From Gigantopelta aegis (taxonomy: Eukaryota; Mollusca; Gastropoda; Neomphalida; Peltospiridae), in the NCBI RefSeq assembly GCF_016097555.1, contig NC_054713.1:16464680-16528679 (forward strand): a stretch of 64,000 bases of DNA, written 5' to 3'. Shown in pieces: positions 9,051 through 20,099 of this stretch. The notes beneath the pieces were generated by a model that saw only the letters and a program-made list of their open reading frames with translations, searched no databases and was not told the DNA's origin. The first letter of the stretch is position 1. Every line of letters starts with the position of its first letter. The position numbers and the translations under genes are program-made.

Positions 9051-10008
9051 TCATGGGTGCATGGGCGTCAATCGGTGGGGGACAGGGGGGACACGTCCCC
9101 CTCACTTTTCAGCTTGGGGGGGACAGCATAGGAAATGTCCCCCCCCCACTTTTTTCAGACGAAACAAATATGTTCTAGTATATATAGCGTAACTGATCAC
9201 CATTTGGCATTTCGCTTTGGAGTGCCGGCTCTTATGTTCCCACACTAGACTGGTAGTAAATATACTAATTATTTTACAATCTATTTGTAGTAGTTTTTAT
9301 TTTAAACCTTGAAAATAGTTGAAGATATCCCCAAATAAATCACAAATATTCATTGTGCCCACTATATAATAAAATTATTAAAATAACTATTTACCGAAAT
9401 ACTTTATTTCCTGATATTTCCTGCCATGCGCAGAGCACCGCAGACCACAGGAAACTACAAGAGAATAGACTGAGCCAGCTTACTGTATACGAGTATGAAT
9501 GAACATGTCGAGCTCAGATTAAACATCAAACACCACACTGTCTGACTTAGAACACTTCTCACACCAATCGTAATTGGCTTTAAATAAACGTCTTGTCATC
9601 AGTTGTCTCGCCAATAGGATACCGCCTTAACCACTTGCAATTGAGTGTTCTGTTGTTTCACGTTATGCTCCGGCGATTTTAAGCAACTCGAAGCCGATGT
9701 TGAACTTTTAATTAACAACAATAACTAAATTTTCGCAAACCAGATTTGCTAAAACATGAAAATAAAAACACGCCCATTTCAAATTGACCAAACCTCGAAA
9801 ATGAAAAACCTCGAAATGTTTCCGGTTATACGGTATCTAAATATGCGTTATTGGTTAAGTAAAAATAACTATTAAAACTTAATGGTTCTTTCTTTTATAC
9901 TGAAATTGACTAATTGGTTTCGAACTTCATATAAATAACAGGTATTGCTGATTTACTCTTAGCATTATGTCACTAAGTGTATATGCTATTTTGAATAATA
10001 ATATATAT

Positions 10009-10011
<3 letters not shown>

Positions 10012-10079
<68 letters not shown>
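10012..10079. repeat. (CT)n microsatellite
   Basis: Pure CT run inside the hAT element. Confidence 0.95.
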
Positions 10080-10082
<3 letters not shown>

Positions 10083-10545
10083 ATCATCAATAGAAATATC
10101 AATCTATAAACTTAGGTAGTGATGTGTAATTTGAAATAATTATACCCAAGTGTTGGGGCAGAAAGTCTATACAAATGTAACACCAGAAATGTTCAGTACT
10201 GGCGACTACTTTTTTATAATTTGAAAAACCCAATGAAAGACATTTGAAATTAATAATAAAATAAAACACGTAAAGGAAAGACGGAACGAAAGTTATATAA
10301 ATAATGGTTACTAGCGATATTTGTTAATTTGTCAAGTAAATAATATTGTTTAATTATTATTTTTTTTTTTTATTCTGAAAAAAATGCGTTTATTTTATTT
10401 TGAAACAAGGACATCGGATCAAACTACCAATAGCGCATGCGCGCTAGGTAGATGATGGTCACTAGTTTAGTTGTTATAGACCGGCCGTGGTTATATCGTC
10501 GGAAAAACAACTACTCCAGTCTCCAGGAATCTAATAACGAATATT

Positions 10546-11868
10546 TTGCATACAATGTATTCGTCAATTATCATTGTACCCATAGGCTTATATCCGGTTA
10601 TTTTGACATGCTATTTGATACAACAATTCGAATTTGATGAATTACACGCAGGTTATTTGGCAAACTGCATCGTCCAGGACGAAACGCTAACGGAGATAGT
10701 ATACCGTAGAAAAACTACCATGGACATTAAAAAGTTCTTCACTGCCATACCATGCCATGCCCAGACTCTTTTGCGAGTAGGGACGACACCGGATTCAAAT
10801 GTCGAAGTTGTTGGTGAAGATGTTAAAGAAAAAACAGAGAAAAGAGTCACTTCTCAGACACGGTTGCCCATCTTACCGCCAGTGCCGTACCAGCCACGGG
10901 ACGTCAACTGCATGCCGGTGCAACGGCTCGCTAAACGAACGCTATGTTTTCAGCGCGCGTGGTTCAATAGCTTTCCATGGCTCCACTTTGACGCTAACGT
11001 TAGCGGAGTACTCTGCTTTACTTGTGCTGAAGCAGTATGCATGGACTTGGCCGGCATGGCGCGGTGTTCAGAGGACACATTTGTTTCCAATGGATTTTGC
11101 AACTGGAAGAAGGCAATTTAGAAATTCAAAATCCACGAAAAGACATCTGCACATATTTCTCATAGCAACCTGAAATTCCGGTCTTCCAACAACGACGTTG
11201 ACGCACAGTTAAGTACGCACCATCTTGAAGAACAAACGAAGGCGCGCAACGCTCTGCTGAAGATTGTGACGACCGTCCAGTATCTAGCGCAGCAGGGACT
11301 GGCAATACGCGGCAAAGAGTCAAGCGACGGTAACTTCATGAAGTTGTTAGAGCTGCGGAGCAACGATGACGTCGTGTTACAGAGGTGGTTGACACGCACA
11401 ACTTCATACACAAGCGTTGCCGTGCAAAACGAACTGTTAAAAATCATGGCACACATGGTGCTGCGAAATATTTGCAAGAACGTGGGCCTTTTTGCAGTCA
11501 TTGTCGACGGAACCCAAGACATCCAAGGCGTTGAACAGGAGGCAATATGCGTGCGATATATAGACGACGCTTACGACGTTCACGAGGACTTTATCGGTCT
11601 GTACAGCGTATCTGAGACGACTGGTGCCAGCCTCAGCAATATGCTGCAAGACGCGTTGCTCAGACTCAACCTCCCAATCACGCATCTGAGAGCGCAAACG
11701 TATGACGGAGCCAGCAATATGTCGGGCAAATACCAAGGCTGCCAAGCACTGATCAAGAAAGTACAACCACTGGCAAACTACACGCATTGCGGTGCACACA
11801 TCACGCACCTCATCTGTGCGAAGGCCATCGAGAGTGCACCGTTCCTTCGCGATGCACCTCGACCCCCC
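10546..11868 (+). pseudogene. hAT transposase (TTF zinc finger + DUF4371-like), truncated
   Basis: One frame runs from 10546 to about 11868 with a single stop (TAG, 11119-11121). The N-terminal half has a TTF-type zinc-finger pattern (a CFTC pair, then GFCNWKKA and KFKIHEK). Downstream are a DUF4371-type RNase-H-like region with IVDGTQDIQG (probable first catalytic Asp), TYDGASNMSG (second) and a HCGAHITHLIC motif. The sequence then runs into a C homopolymer. The C-terminal catalytic Glu and dimerisation domain are missing, so it cannot encode a full transposase. Such proteins are often annotated as zinc finger MYM-type 1-like. Confidence 0.85.
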
Positions 11869-12619
11869 CCCCCCCCCCCCCCCCTGCAAAAAAATAAAAA
11901 TATATGTATATGTATCAGTCCCCCCCACTTTTAAAACTGGATCGACGCCTATGCATGGGTGAACCAGTTTCGGTGAGCATTCGATTCTAAAGCATATCAA
12001 TATTAATAAACAGACAGTTGTTATTCAAATACCTACCTTTTTATTAGTATTTCTACGCTTAACATGAGCACTAAACTAGCCGCTACGTAGCTAAGTTTAT
12101 CGCACGTACGACCAAAACCGTAGCATGCGTCGGCAGTAAATATTGTTAACTACGTAACCTGTTTCGGTTAGTGATACAGCAAACATTTCTAACACAAAAT
12201 GTTTCAATGTTTTATCAAAACATGTATGTTGTTCAACAGAACATGCACTTATAATAAGTTATATATAAAAGAAAGATTTTAAATATCTTAAGGCAAATTA
12301 CAAAATGGAGTCCTCGAGAACCAATGTTAACAGACAACATTTTAGGAACCCGAATATAACAAATATGATGCTTTACAATCGTATTATTAGTAGATCAAAT
12401 TAATGGTTATAATGGTAAAATTGTTTGCTTAAAAAAATATGTAAGACGCATTCTGAGTTTTAATAAATATATGAACAGATATCCAGAAAGATATGTATAT
12501 TAAAACGTATAAGGACCATATATTTTTGGCAAGTATCTGTAAAGAGAGTTTTACCAGCAGACGCCGTGACAGTCATGTGACTTCAATAACCAGATACGAG
12601 TACAGCTGAGAAAAGACGT

Positions 12620-12625
<6 letters not shown>

Positions 12626-12695
<70 letters not shown>
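12626..12695. repeat. (TA)n microsatellite
   Basis: TA run with one interruption (ATCT). Confidence 0.95.
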
Positions 12696-12703
<8 letters not shown>

Positions 12704-12831
12704 AGTTTTCTTTCAAATTACTGTCCCCATGCAAAAGTCAAATTCATCAAAACTATTCAAATGTACGTACTGTTGCGCACAAACGACGCAACCACCGAAA
12801 CAGAAACCTCACCAAAACAGGGCAAAGGACG

Positions 12832-12832
<1 letters not shown>

Positions 12833-12893
<61 letters not shown>

Positions 12894-12902
12894 CTGTGTG
12901 TG
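12833..12902. repeat. (TG)n microsatellite
   Basis: TG run with two TC interruptions. Confidence 0.95.
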
Positions 12903-13329
12903 ATATTAGATAAGCAAGTGCAGTGTAAACAGACCCGGTATCAATTACAGATTCATTGTCGATAACTGGGTTTGGTGAACTGCCACATAACCAGAAATGC
13001 TAGACAAGGTTACAATTGATTTGAGCAAACGATCTGCGACATTCCGAGATTTGAAAGTGATTTCCGAAGTGAAGGTCCTACACACGGATAAATATTGAAC
13101 AGAAACGGCTTCTCATAAAATCAATATCTTCCCACAACCAGCTGTTATCCAAATTGTGGATACAAAAAGAAAAAGGAGTTAGCGTTGTTCGAGCAAGCTC
13201 AACCCCGCTCTAGAGATCTACAATTCGTACAGTACACAGATAAATCCCTGTCATCCAAAGACGTTGTACATTGGGTAACTACTTACCATCATAGGCAACC
13301 AAATCTTCGTCAGATTTCCAAAGACACTG

Positions 13330-14200
13330 GCATCTTTCAAACCAGTGAAAGGATGACTAAGACCTCAGTGTCCTCACCCATCATCGTTCCTGGAAAAAAA
13401 TAAGCTACTATAACAAATCTCTTACAATGCAATTCCGTCAGATTTATGATAAACCCCTGGCACAACAATCCTATATTTGACGTCAAATACTCGACAATTT
13501 TCGAGTTACTTGATTAAAACAAAATCCACATATTAATCACTATTACGCACACTGCAGGGTGTATACTACCAAATCAAATCCCATAGACGACAATAGTGAC
13601 ATATGTGGCTAAAACTCCTACCTGCAGCGTATCAATCGACATTAACGTCACGGATATAAATACTACTACCCCTCACACTTAAAGTGAATCAGAAAAAATT
13701 GGGAGTCAAGCTGCTTGTTTCTGAGATAAAGGGTAGCGTCTATGACTACCCTAGTTCCGCACAAAATTCCAGTACTTTTTTTACAGGTACCCCATACATG
13801 TTTCAAGCACAAGGCTACTTGACACATTGGTACTAGATGAAATAAAATTGCATATTTGTTTTACCCAGATGAAACTATTATATTTTACAACCAACACACT
13901 CACATTTATAACCAATCACAGGACTTGTGGTGTTTACTTCTCTATCAAAAGTTGGGTGCATCTCGAACTTTGACCCAGCCGGAAGTTATTTGATTTAGTA
14001 CTACCTACAGAAAGAAACCCGACAGCAAGCACATTCAGCTAAGCTTCGGCAAACTCCGGACTCGGGCTACCTTCAAACCAGTTAAAGGATGACTAAGACC
14101 GTAGTGTCATCACCCATCATCGTTCCTGAAGAAAAACAAATTAAGCTACTATAACCAATCTCTTACAATGCAATTCCGTCAGATGTATGATGAACCCCTG
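13330..14200. repeat. ~620-bp insert between 120-bp direct repeats
   Basis: 13335-13455 is repeated at 14075-14195 (shared phrases AAAGGATGACTAAGACC and CTTACAATGCAATTCCGTCAG). The sequence between them begins near TTTGACGTCAAATAC and ends near CGACAGCAAGCACATTCAG. It is related to 48405-48560. It is either an unequal-exchange product or an insertion with an unusually long flank duplication. Confidence 0.6.
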
Positions 14201-15480
14201 GCAGTCCTCCTATAGACGAAGTAAATATTAGATAAGGTTATATTCCTGGGAAGTGACAGTCCTCCTACAGACGAAGTAAACACTAGATAAGGTGTATCTT
14301 CCGTGGAGGTGACAGTCCTCCTACGGGCGAAGTAAACACTAGATAAGGTGTATCTTCCGTGGAAGTGACAGTCCTCCTACGGACGGAGTAAACACTGGAT
14401 AAGGTGTATCTTCCATGGAAGTGACAGTCCTCCTACGGGCGAAGTAAACTATAGATAAGGTGTATCTTTCTGGGAAGTGACAGTCCTCCTACGGGCGAAG
14501 TAAACACTAGATAAGGTGTATCTTCCGTGGAAGTGACAGTCCTCCTACGGGCGAAGTAAACACTAGATAAGATGTATCTTCCGTGGAAGTGATAGTCCTC
14601 CTACAGGCGAAGTAAACAATAGATACGGTGTATCTGCCATGGAAGTGACAGTCCTCCTACGGGCGAAGTAAACACTAGATAAGGTGTATCTTCCGTGGAA
14701 GTGACAGTCCTCCTACAGGCGAAGTAAACAATAGATACGGTGTATCTGCCATGGAAGTGACAGTCCTCCTACGGGCGAAGTAAACACTAGATAAGGTGTA
14801 TCTTTCTGGGAAGTGACAGTCCTCCTACGGGCGAAGTAAACACTAGATAAGGTGTATCTTCCGTGGAAGTGACAGTCCTCCTACAGGCGAAGTAAACAAT
14901 AGATAAGGTGTATCTGCCACGGAAGTGACAGTCCTCCTACGGGCGAAGTAAACACTAGATAAGGTGTATCTTCCGTGGAAGTGACAGTCCTCCTACGGGC
15001 GAAGTAAAGACTAGATAAGGTGTATCTTCCGTGGAAGTGACAGTCCTCCTACGGGCGAAGTAAACAATAGATAAGGTGTATCTTTCTGGGAAGTGACAGT
15101 CCTCCTACGGGCGAAGTAAACACTAGATAAGGTGTATCTTCCGTGGAAGTGACAGTCTTCCTACGGGCGAAGTAAACAATAGATAAGGTGTATCTTCCGT
15201 GGAAGTGACAGTCCTCCTACAGGCGAAGTAAACAATGGATAAGGTGTATCTGCCATGGAAGTGGCAGTCCTCCTACGGGCGAAGTAAACACGAGATAACG
15301 TGTATCTTCCGTGGAAGTGACAGTCCCCTACGGGCGAAGTAAACACTAGATAAGGTGTATTTGCCACGGAAGTGACAGTCCTCCTACGGGCGAAGTAAAC
15401 ACTAGATAAGGTGTATCTTCCGTGGAAGTGACAATCCTCCTACGGGCGAAGTAAACACTACATAAAGTGTATCTTTCTTG
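14196..15480. repeat. 56-bp satellite array, about 23 units
   Basis: Consensus phrases GTAAACACTAGATAAGGTGT, ATCTTCCGTGGAAGTGACAG and TCCTCCTACGGGCGAA. Variants (CTTTCTGGGAAG, CTGCCATGGAAG, AACAATAGATACGG) recur at spaced intervals, suggesting multi-unit higher-order repeats. Minus-strand open frames across it are by-products of the repeat, not genes. Confidence 0.95.
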
Positions 15481-15992
15481 GAAGTTGCAGGCGAGTGTTT
15501 TACCAGTGTAAGCTTGTTTTAGTGAAACACTCACTATTAATCTAATTGTTAACACTTGTTTACTGTGGAGTTTCGTTTTCACCTGTAATGGAATTGACAA
15601 ATGTTGTTTCTTTGTCACACGACGTATTGTTTGACTTTAGTTCGTTTTCACAATGGGGCCCCTTTGTGGACTGAAGTATTTCTCTATAGACTGTTTGCAT
15701 CTGAGAACAAGTATTCTGAGAGTACTGCTAACGCAATGACGAGTCCAACCTATTTTGGTATTTCTTAAGTTAAAGGGCCATACTTCTATCAAAACTAGGT
15801 AAATCATCATGAAAATCAAACCTGATCTGTAATAGTACATGAAAAAGAAAATGCACAACATTTCAGCTCGATATCTCGAGGCATTGCAACAAAAGTATCC
15901 GGAAAACTATATGACAGACTGGCAGAAACCTATAGTCCCCCCAACCCCGGTTGGATCGGTAGGGGATTAATATACAAAAACAAAAATTTGTT

Positions 15993-16054
15993 TGGCAGCG
16001 GTGAGATTCGAACCCACGCCTCCGAGGAGACTCGTGCCTTAACCCAAATGCCTT
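15993..16054 (-). pseudogene. tRNA-Leu 3' part at the 3' end of LINE A2
   Basis: Minus strand: AAGGCATTTGGGTTAAGGC, variable arm, T arm and acceptor. The 5' region has drifted (GCATTTGGG for GCGCTGG). It continues into the same AT-rich and CCTACCG...CCGGGG downstream sequence as the intact gene at 17701. Confidence 0.8.
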
Positions 16055-17650
16055 ACAAATTCAACAATGCATATTCAATAAATAAAATATATATTAAACC
16101 AATAAACACGCACACACAAGAACCATTCACTGAACTACTCTGAACTCTCGCGCTCGTTCATACTGATTTCATCCATTAATATATATACTTATCATAATTT
16201 CTTATAAAAATTCAAAAGATAAATTAAAGAATAGTAATTTCATTAACTTTTCAAAAGTCTGTTTTATAAACACCAGCAATTAAAGTTCTATACAGGTTTT
16301 AATTTTTTTCCATTTCGATCAGTGTGTATTCCTTTTCTTTTTGTTTCCTCAGCTAACCTCCTGATAAATGCTTCATTGGGTCGATCAACCATTCACCTCC
16401 TTCTGTATTGTCTGTTTTGAGAATCATGGTGTTCAGTGTTCTCTGATGAGTCTCTGTCCGTGCGTGGTAAGCGGTCACCCATTGTCTGTGTTCTTTCATT
16501 CACAACATCTGAGCTTCTGTTTTTAACAGGTGAATCACTCACTCGCCTCACACTAGTATAATCCGATTTCTTTCCATCAACTGTCTTTGTTCCTCTAACT
16601 GGCTCATTGTTTTTAGCTGGCTTGGCATGCTTTAATGACGGGGCTCCTTTATGGATCGAAATGTCTTTTTCAGTTATCTCATCGTCCATATTTTCTTCAT
16701 CAGAACTATGATCCTCTCCATCACTTGTGTATTCCACATCAGAATCACATTCATCACTACTTCTGTCCACACAACTACATTGAGAATGTCTCTTATTGCA
16801 CGCACCGCACTTCAACTTTTCACAAAACTGCTTTATATGGCCAGTTTGTTTACAAAAATTGCACACAATATCTGGACAAAACTTCATGACATGTGAATCT
16901 GATAAACAGTTCTAGCATACTTTTGTTTGTCCACTGTGTATTACCCGAAAAAAACATGGGTCCTTCTGCAGTATCAAACTTCACAGAATATGGCATCGAT
17001 TTGACATTTTTCGAAAATTTCACCCTCACATAACGTGTTCCATCAAAAATGGGAAGTCCAGCATGTTTCCTCCTTTTAATGTCAGATACTACCGCAATCT
17101 TGTATTCATTTAGTTTCATGACAATGTCATCATCAGTTACATGTGCTGGTAAATGCATAAAGGACACCACCACTGTGTCAGAAAACAACATGCTACAGTT
17201 AAACTCATGTCCATCAAAACAAAAGCCATCGACTACCAACCTTGCATTTTCTTCACAATCAAAAGTCACATCCAGAATGTTAGCATACTTGGGAACAATC
17301 GCCAAAACTGTATTCTCACCAGTAATATCTTCCAAAGCTTTGTAAATGTCATCAATGTTGTGTTTTAGATTACCCAATACATCAATAAAAACTGTGCATT
17401 CCTTCTTGTACCTCGCACCCAAAATGGGCCTCTTCTCTACACCGTTGACCGAAGTCGATATCACAAAAGTAAGATTTTTTTTTTTTTTTAAACTAAAAAA
17501 AACCCTGACAGTACACAACTTTCCGTATCAAAAAAAGATCAAGTCTCTCGCATTTCAGCAAAAGAAAAAACCAAAACACACATCTCCAAACAATAAAAAA
17601 AAAACGAAAAAAACAAGAGCACTCTGAAACACATCTTATCACAACAAAAT
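16055..17650 (-). mobile_element. LINE A copy 2: ORF1-only retroelement, decayed
   Basis: Roughly 90% like LINE A copy 1 by eye over the 5' UTR, ORF1 and 3' UTR, again with no ORF2. The 3' junction is at the same base of tRNA-Leu (before AAGGC) but without a poly-A tail. The 5' junction lies about 50 bp past a complete tRNA-Leu, so the flanking duplication is about 110 bp, far longer than in copy 1. Confidence 0.8.
16282..17460 (-). pseudogene. LINE A2 ORF1, frameshifted
   Basis: Same protein as 7098-8276, with disabling changes. An extra A lies in the A-run near 16950 (seven against six). A Trp-to-stop change falls in the first zinc knuckle (CWNC becomes C-stop-NC, near 16914). A stop near 16393 truncates the Arg-rich C terminus. 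The zinc knuckles are otherwise conserved, and the third cluster keeps its Cys (CGACNKRH). Confidence 0.85.
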
Positions 17651-17699
17651 CACCCCGGTTGGACCGGTAGGGGACTAATATACAAAAAAAATAACTATT

Positions 17700-17781
17700 T
17701 GGCAGCGGTGGGATTCGAACCCACGCCTCCGGGGAGACTGGTGCCTTAAACCAGCGCCTTAGACCGCTCGGCCACGCTACC
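17700..17781 (-). tRNA. tRNA-Leu (anticodon AAG)
   Basis: Complete on the minus strand. Acceptor GGTAGCG/CGCTGCC, A box TGGCCGAGCGG, anticodon arm CTGGT-TTAAGGC-ACCAG (AAG), variable arm TCTCCCCGGAGGC, and T arm with GGTTCGAATCC. All stems pair. This is the best-preserved AAG copy in the window. Confidence 0.92.
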
Positions 17782-18191
17782 ATGAAAACGTTTGACATTA
17801 ATAGGCATGACGTCTGTAATCCAATATCAAGATTGTTTCATAACTTAACTTTGGTGTGTTGCTTATGACAGCTAGGAACTGGAGAACAAATAAATGAACT
17901 GGGCTCGATGACGTGTTAGTAAAACTGGTGGTTTATGGGTTCGTATCTAGGTGCCGGCACCAATCCACAGTTCAGCTGACTTATTTTACTGACCACTCAC
18001 CTCGAATAGCTGTTGTCTGTCTAAACTCTTCATTACAACAAAATATATGTATAACTCTTATACAAAACAGATAATTTTTTTAATACTATTTTTCACAGTT
18101 TAAACAATTAACTGCACAAACCAAAACAATGTCAAACGAGAAACTGTCCTGTCCGTCCAGTAGCATGTCTGTTCCCAACAGACGTCTTTGT

Positions 18192-18273
18192 GGTAGCGTG
18201 GCCGAGTGGTCTAAGGCGCTGGTTTTAGGCACCAGTCTCTACGGAGGCGTGGGTTCGAATCCCACCGCTGCCA
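18192..18273 (+). tRNA. tRNA-Leu (anticodon UAG)
   Basis: Complete. GGTAGCG/CGCTGCC acceptor, canonical A and B boxes, UAG anticodon loop TTTAGGC and paired variable arm. The upstream 140 bp is repeated before the tRNAs at 18573 and 27369. The downstream sequence matches that after 4195, 25509 and 27450. Confidence 0.93.
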
Positions 18274-18390
18274 ATTTATGCTTTTGTCATTATTGTTATT
18301 ACTTTTTAAAGTATTACAATTATTATTATTTATATCATCACCATCATTAGCTGTAGCTGTAGTAGTAGTATAATCACCACCACCATCATC

Positions 18391-18440
18391 AGAAGTTTGT
18401 TTTGTTTAACGACACCACTAGAGAGTGATTAATTAATCAT
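18391..18440 (-). repeat. SINE alpha-tail remnant of the tRNA unit
   Basis: GTTTGTTTTGTTTAACGACA and following bases. The unit is cut at about 18440 and a new unit upstream sequence begins. Confidence 0.6.
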
Positions 18441-18572
18441 CTTATACAAAACAGATTTTTTTTTTTTTTAATACTGTTGTTGAGTTTAAATAAATAACTG
18501 CACAAACCAAAACAATGTCAAACGAGAAACTGTCCGTTTAGTAGCATGTCTGTTGCTAACAGTCGTCTTTGT

Positions 18573-18617
18573 GGTAGCGTGGCCGAGTGGTCTAAGGCGA
18601 TGGTTTTAGGCACCAGT
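18573..18617 (+). pseudogene. tRNA-Leu 5' part, separated by LINE B
   Basis: GGTAGCGTGGCCGAGTGG, then TCTAAGGCGATGGTTTTAGG, then CACCAGT. One base differs from intact copies (GCGA for GCGC). The 3' part is at 25451. About 20 bp starting AAGGCG are present at both junctions as the TSD. Confidence 0.9.
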
Positions 18618-18830
18618 GTGGGTGGTCTCCCTTGTTTTGATAAGGAGAAGACGTGTTTTTGAAGCTCTCATCTTTTTTGGTGATTTTTGTGGTTTGTGTA
18701 TTTGTGTTGACGGATATTTTCCACGTAAAGTTATATTTCATTGTCTGGTTGTGTTATACCAGTTATTCTGTGTGTTGGAGTTGTTTTTGTGACTTAGAGG
18801 CAGACGCCTCAAAGTCGCATACTGACAATA

Positions 18831-19757
18831 ATGGCGGAGAAGGACGCCATTACTGAGGATCATGATGCTGGACTTTGGACTCAAGTGAATAAAGGTGAGA
18901 AAAAGAAAAAACGATATGATGAGAATTTGCTAAGCCATTTGAGAAAATACACAAAAGAGGCTACTATTACAATTAGTGGTAAAGACAATGTTAAGATTGA
19001 TGTTGGCAGTATTTTGGATGAAATTGAAAAAGTATGTGGTGAACATAGCTGTTATGCAGTGATTCCAAGGGGAAATAACTCTTATGAAATAACCATGTCG
19101 GATGAGGATTGTTTACAGATTATTGGTGATAAATGTTGTGTGGAAAAGCATAGCTATGAGGTGAAGCCTATTGTTAGTGAAACAACAGTGGTGTCGTTGT
19201 TACATATGGCATCATATATTACTGACAAGGAAATTGTGGAGAAGATTGAGAGTTTTGGATGTGAAATACAATCTCCAATACACAGGACGTTTTTAAAGGA
19301 CAAACCTACTGTAACTGATGGAACAAGATATTTTAGAGTCAAGTTTACAGGTGAAGTAAAATCTCTGCCATATTCTCTAAAATTTGAGTCAGCAGTTGGT
19401 TCCTCATATGTGAGAGTAATCCATGATGGCCAGGTCAAGCTGTGTAATCTGTGTCACAGTCCAGATCACTTGATCAGGGAATGTCCTGATGTTGTCTGTA
19501 AGAGATGCAACATGAAGGGTCACATGAGGTTTGACTGTATTGAAGATAGATGTGTGGACTGCAGAAAGTGGATGTTTGCTTGTGTATGTAGGAGTGAACC
19601 AGATCATAATGATGAAGATGTTCCTGATGACATGCAAATGCTTAGTGAATATGTGCAATTAGATGGAAGTCATAAAGAAGTAAGAACACAAAACACTGAT
19701 GATGATTTGGATGTAAACATTGAGGTTGATAAACAAACTGAAAAAGTTGAGGTTTAA
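18831..19757 (+). CDS. LINE B ORF1 protein (CCHC zinc knuckles)
   Basis: 308 residues. A Lys-rich N terminus is followed by an RNA-binding-like region (about 45-200) aligned by eye with LINE A ORF1 (shared TDGTRY.RVKF and SLPYSLKFE/SMPYSVKFD segments). Knuckles CX2CX4HX4C lie at about 205-218 and 223-236, then a Cys-rich CVDC...CVC tail. An acidic Asp-rich stretch with a basic C terminus (19860-20053) in a shifted frame is probably the original end of the protein, so ORF1 appears truncated by a frameshift. Confidence 0.8.
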   Translation: MAEKDAITEDHDAGLWTQVNKGEKKKKRYDENLLSHLRKYTKEATITISGKDNVKIDVGSILDEIEKVCGEHSCYAVIPRGNNSYEITMSDEDCLQIIGDKCCVEKHSYEVKPIVSETTVVSLLHMASYITDKEIVEKIESFGCEIQSPIHRTFLKDKPTVTDGTRYFRVKFTGEVKSLPYSLKFESAVGSSYVRVIHDGQVKLCNLCHSPDHLIRECPDVVCKRCNMKGHMRFDCIEDRCVDCRKWMFACVCRSEPDHNDEDVPDDMQMLSEYVQLDGSHKEVRTQNTDDDLDVNIEVDKQTEKVEV

Positions 19758-20099
19758 TATCTGTAGCCATGAAATAACAGAAAAAGATAATATCACAGGC
19801 AAAAAAACATGTACAGGTTGTTGATACTTGCTTTTCTCAGAGTGAAGAAAATGTAAGTAATATGGACAAAATAAAAATTGTTGATGATAATGATGATGAT
19901 TTTGATGATAATGATGATATGGTTGATTCACAAACAAGTGTCAAAAGTGGTACAAAAGTTGGAAGAAGAAGAAATAAAATCAAAGTGAAACCAAATATAG
20001 AAAGTGCAAAAAAGAAACATGAAAAATATAAAAAAGTTGAGATTAGTGAATAAAGAATCATTTCTTTTTTAAACAGTCAAGTTCACAGACTTCAACCAG

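Larger units (their letters stand above)
9060..11953 (+). mobile_element. hAT-superfamily DNA transposon with 8-bp TSD
   Basis: Flanked by a perfect 8-bp duplication CATGGGTG (9052-9059 and 11954-11961), the hAT hallmark. The termini are imperfect inverted repeats (CATGGGCGTCAAT on the left, CATAGGCGTCGAT as the inverse of the right end). The interior carries a damaged transposase on the plus strand and runs of C/G near both ends. Stretch 9200-10440 has no gene apart from a CT microsatellite. Confidence 0.9.
11966..15940. repeat. Segmental duplication, copy 2
   Basis: Counterpart of 75-4112. After the last shared block (GGCAGAAACCTAT) the sequence continues into a tRNA-Leu on the opposite strand, whereas copy 1 continues into a plus-strand tRNA. 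12060-12480 holds unique sequence with no gene seen. Confidence 0.8.

Noticed and set aside
10653-11522. Minus-strand frames over the hAT transposase
   Set aside because: Shadows; the plus strand has recognisable hAT motifs.
15161-15618. Open reading frames across the satellite on the minus strand
   Set aside because: They are repeats of the 56-bp unit without independent coding signal.
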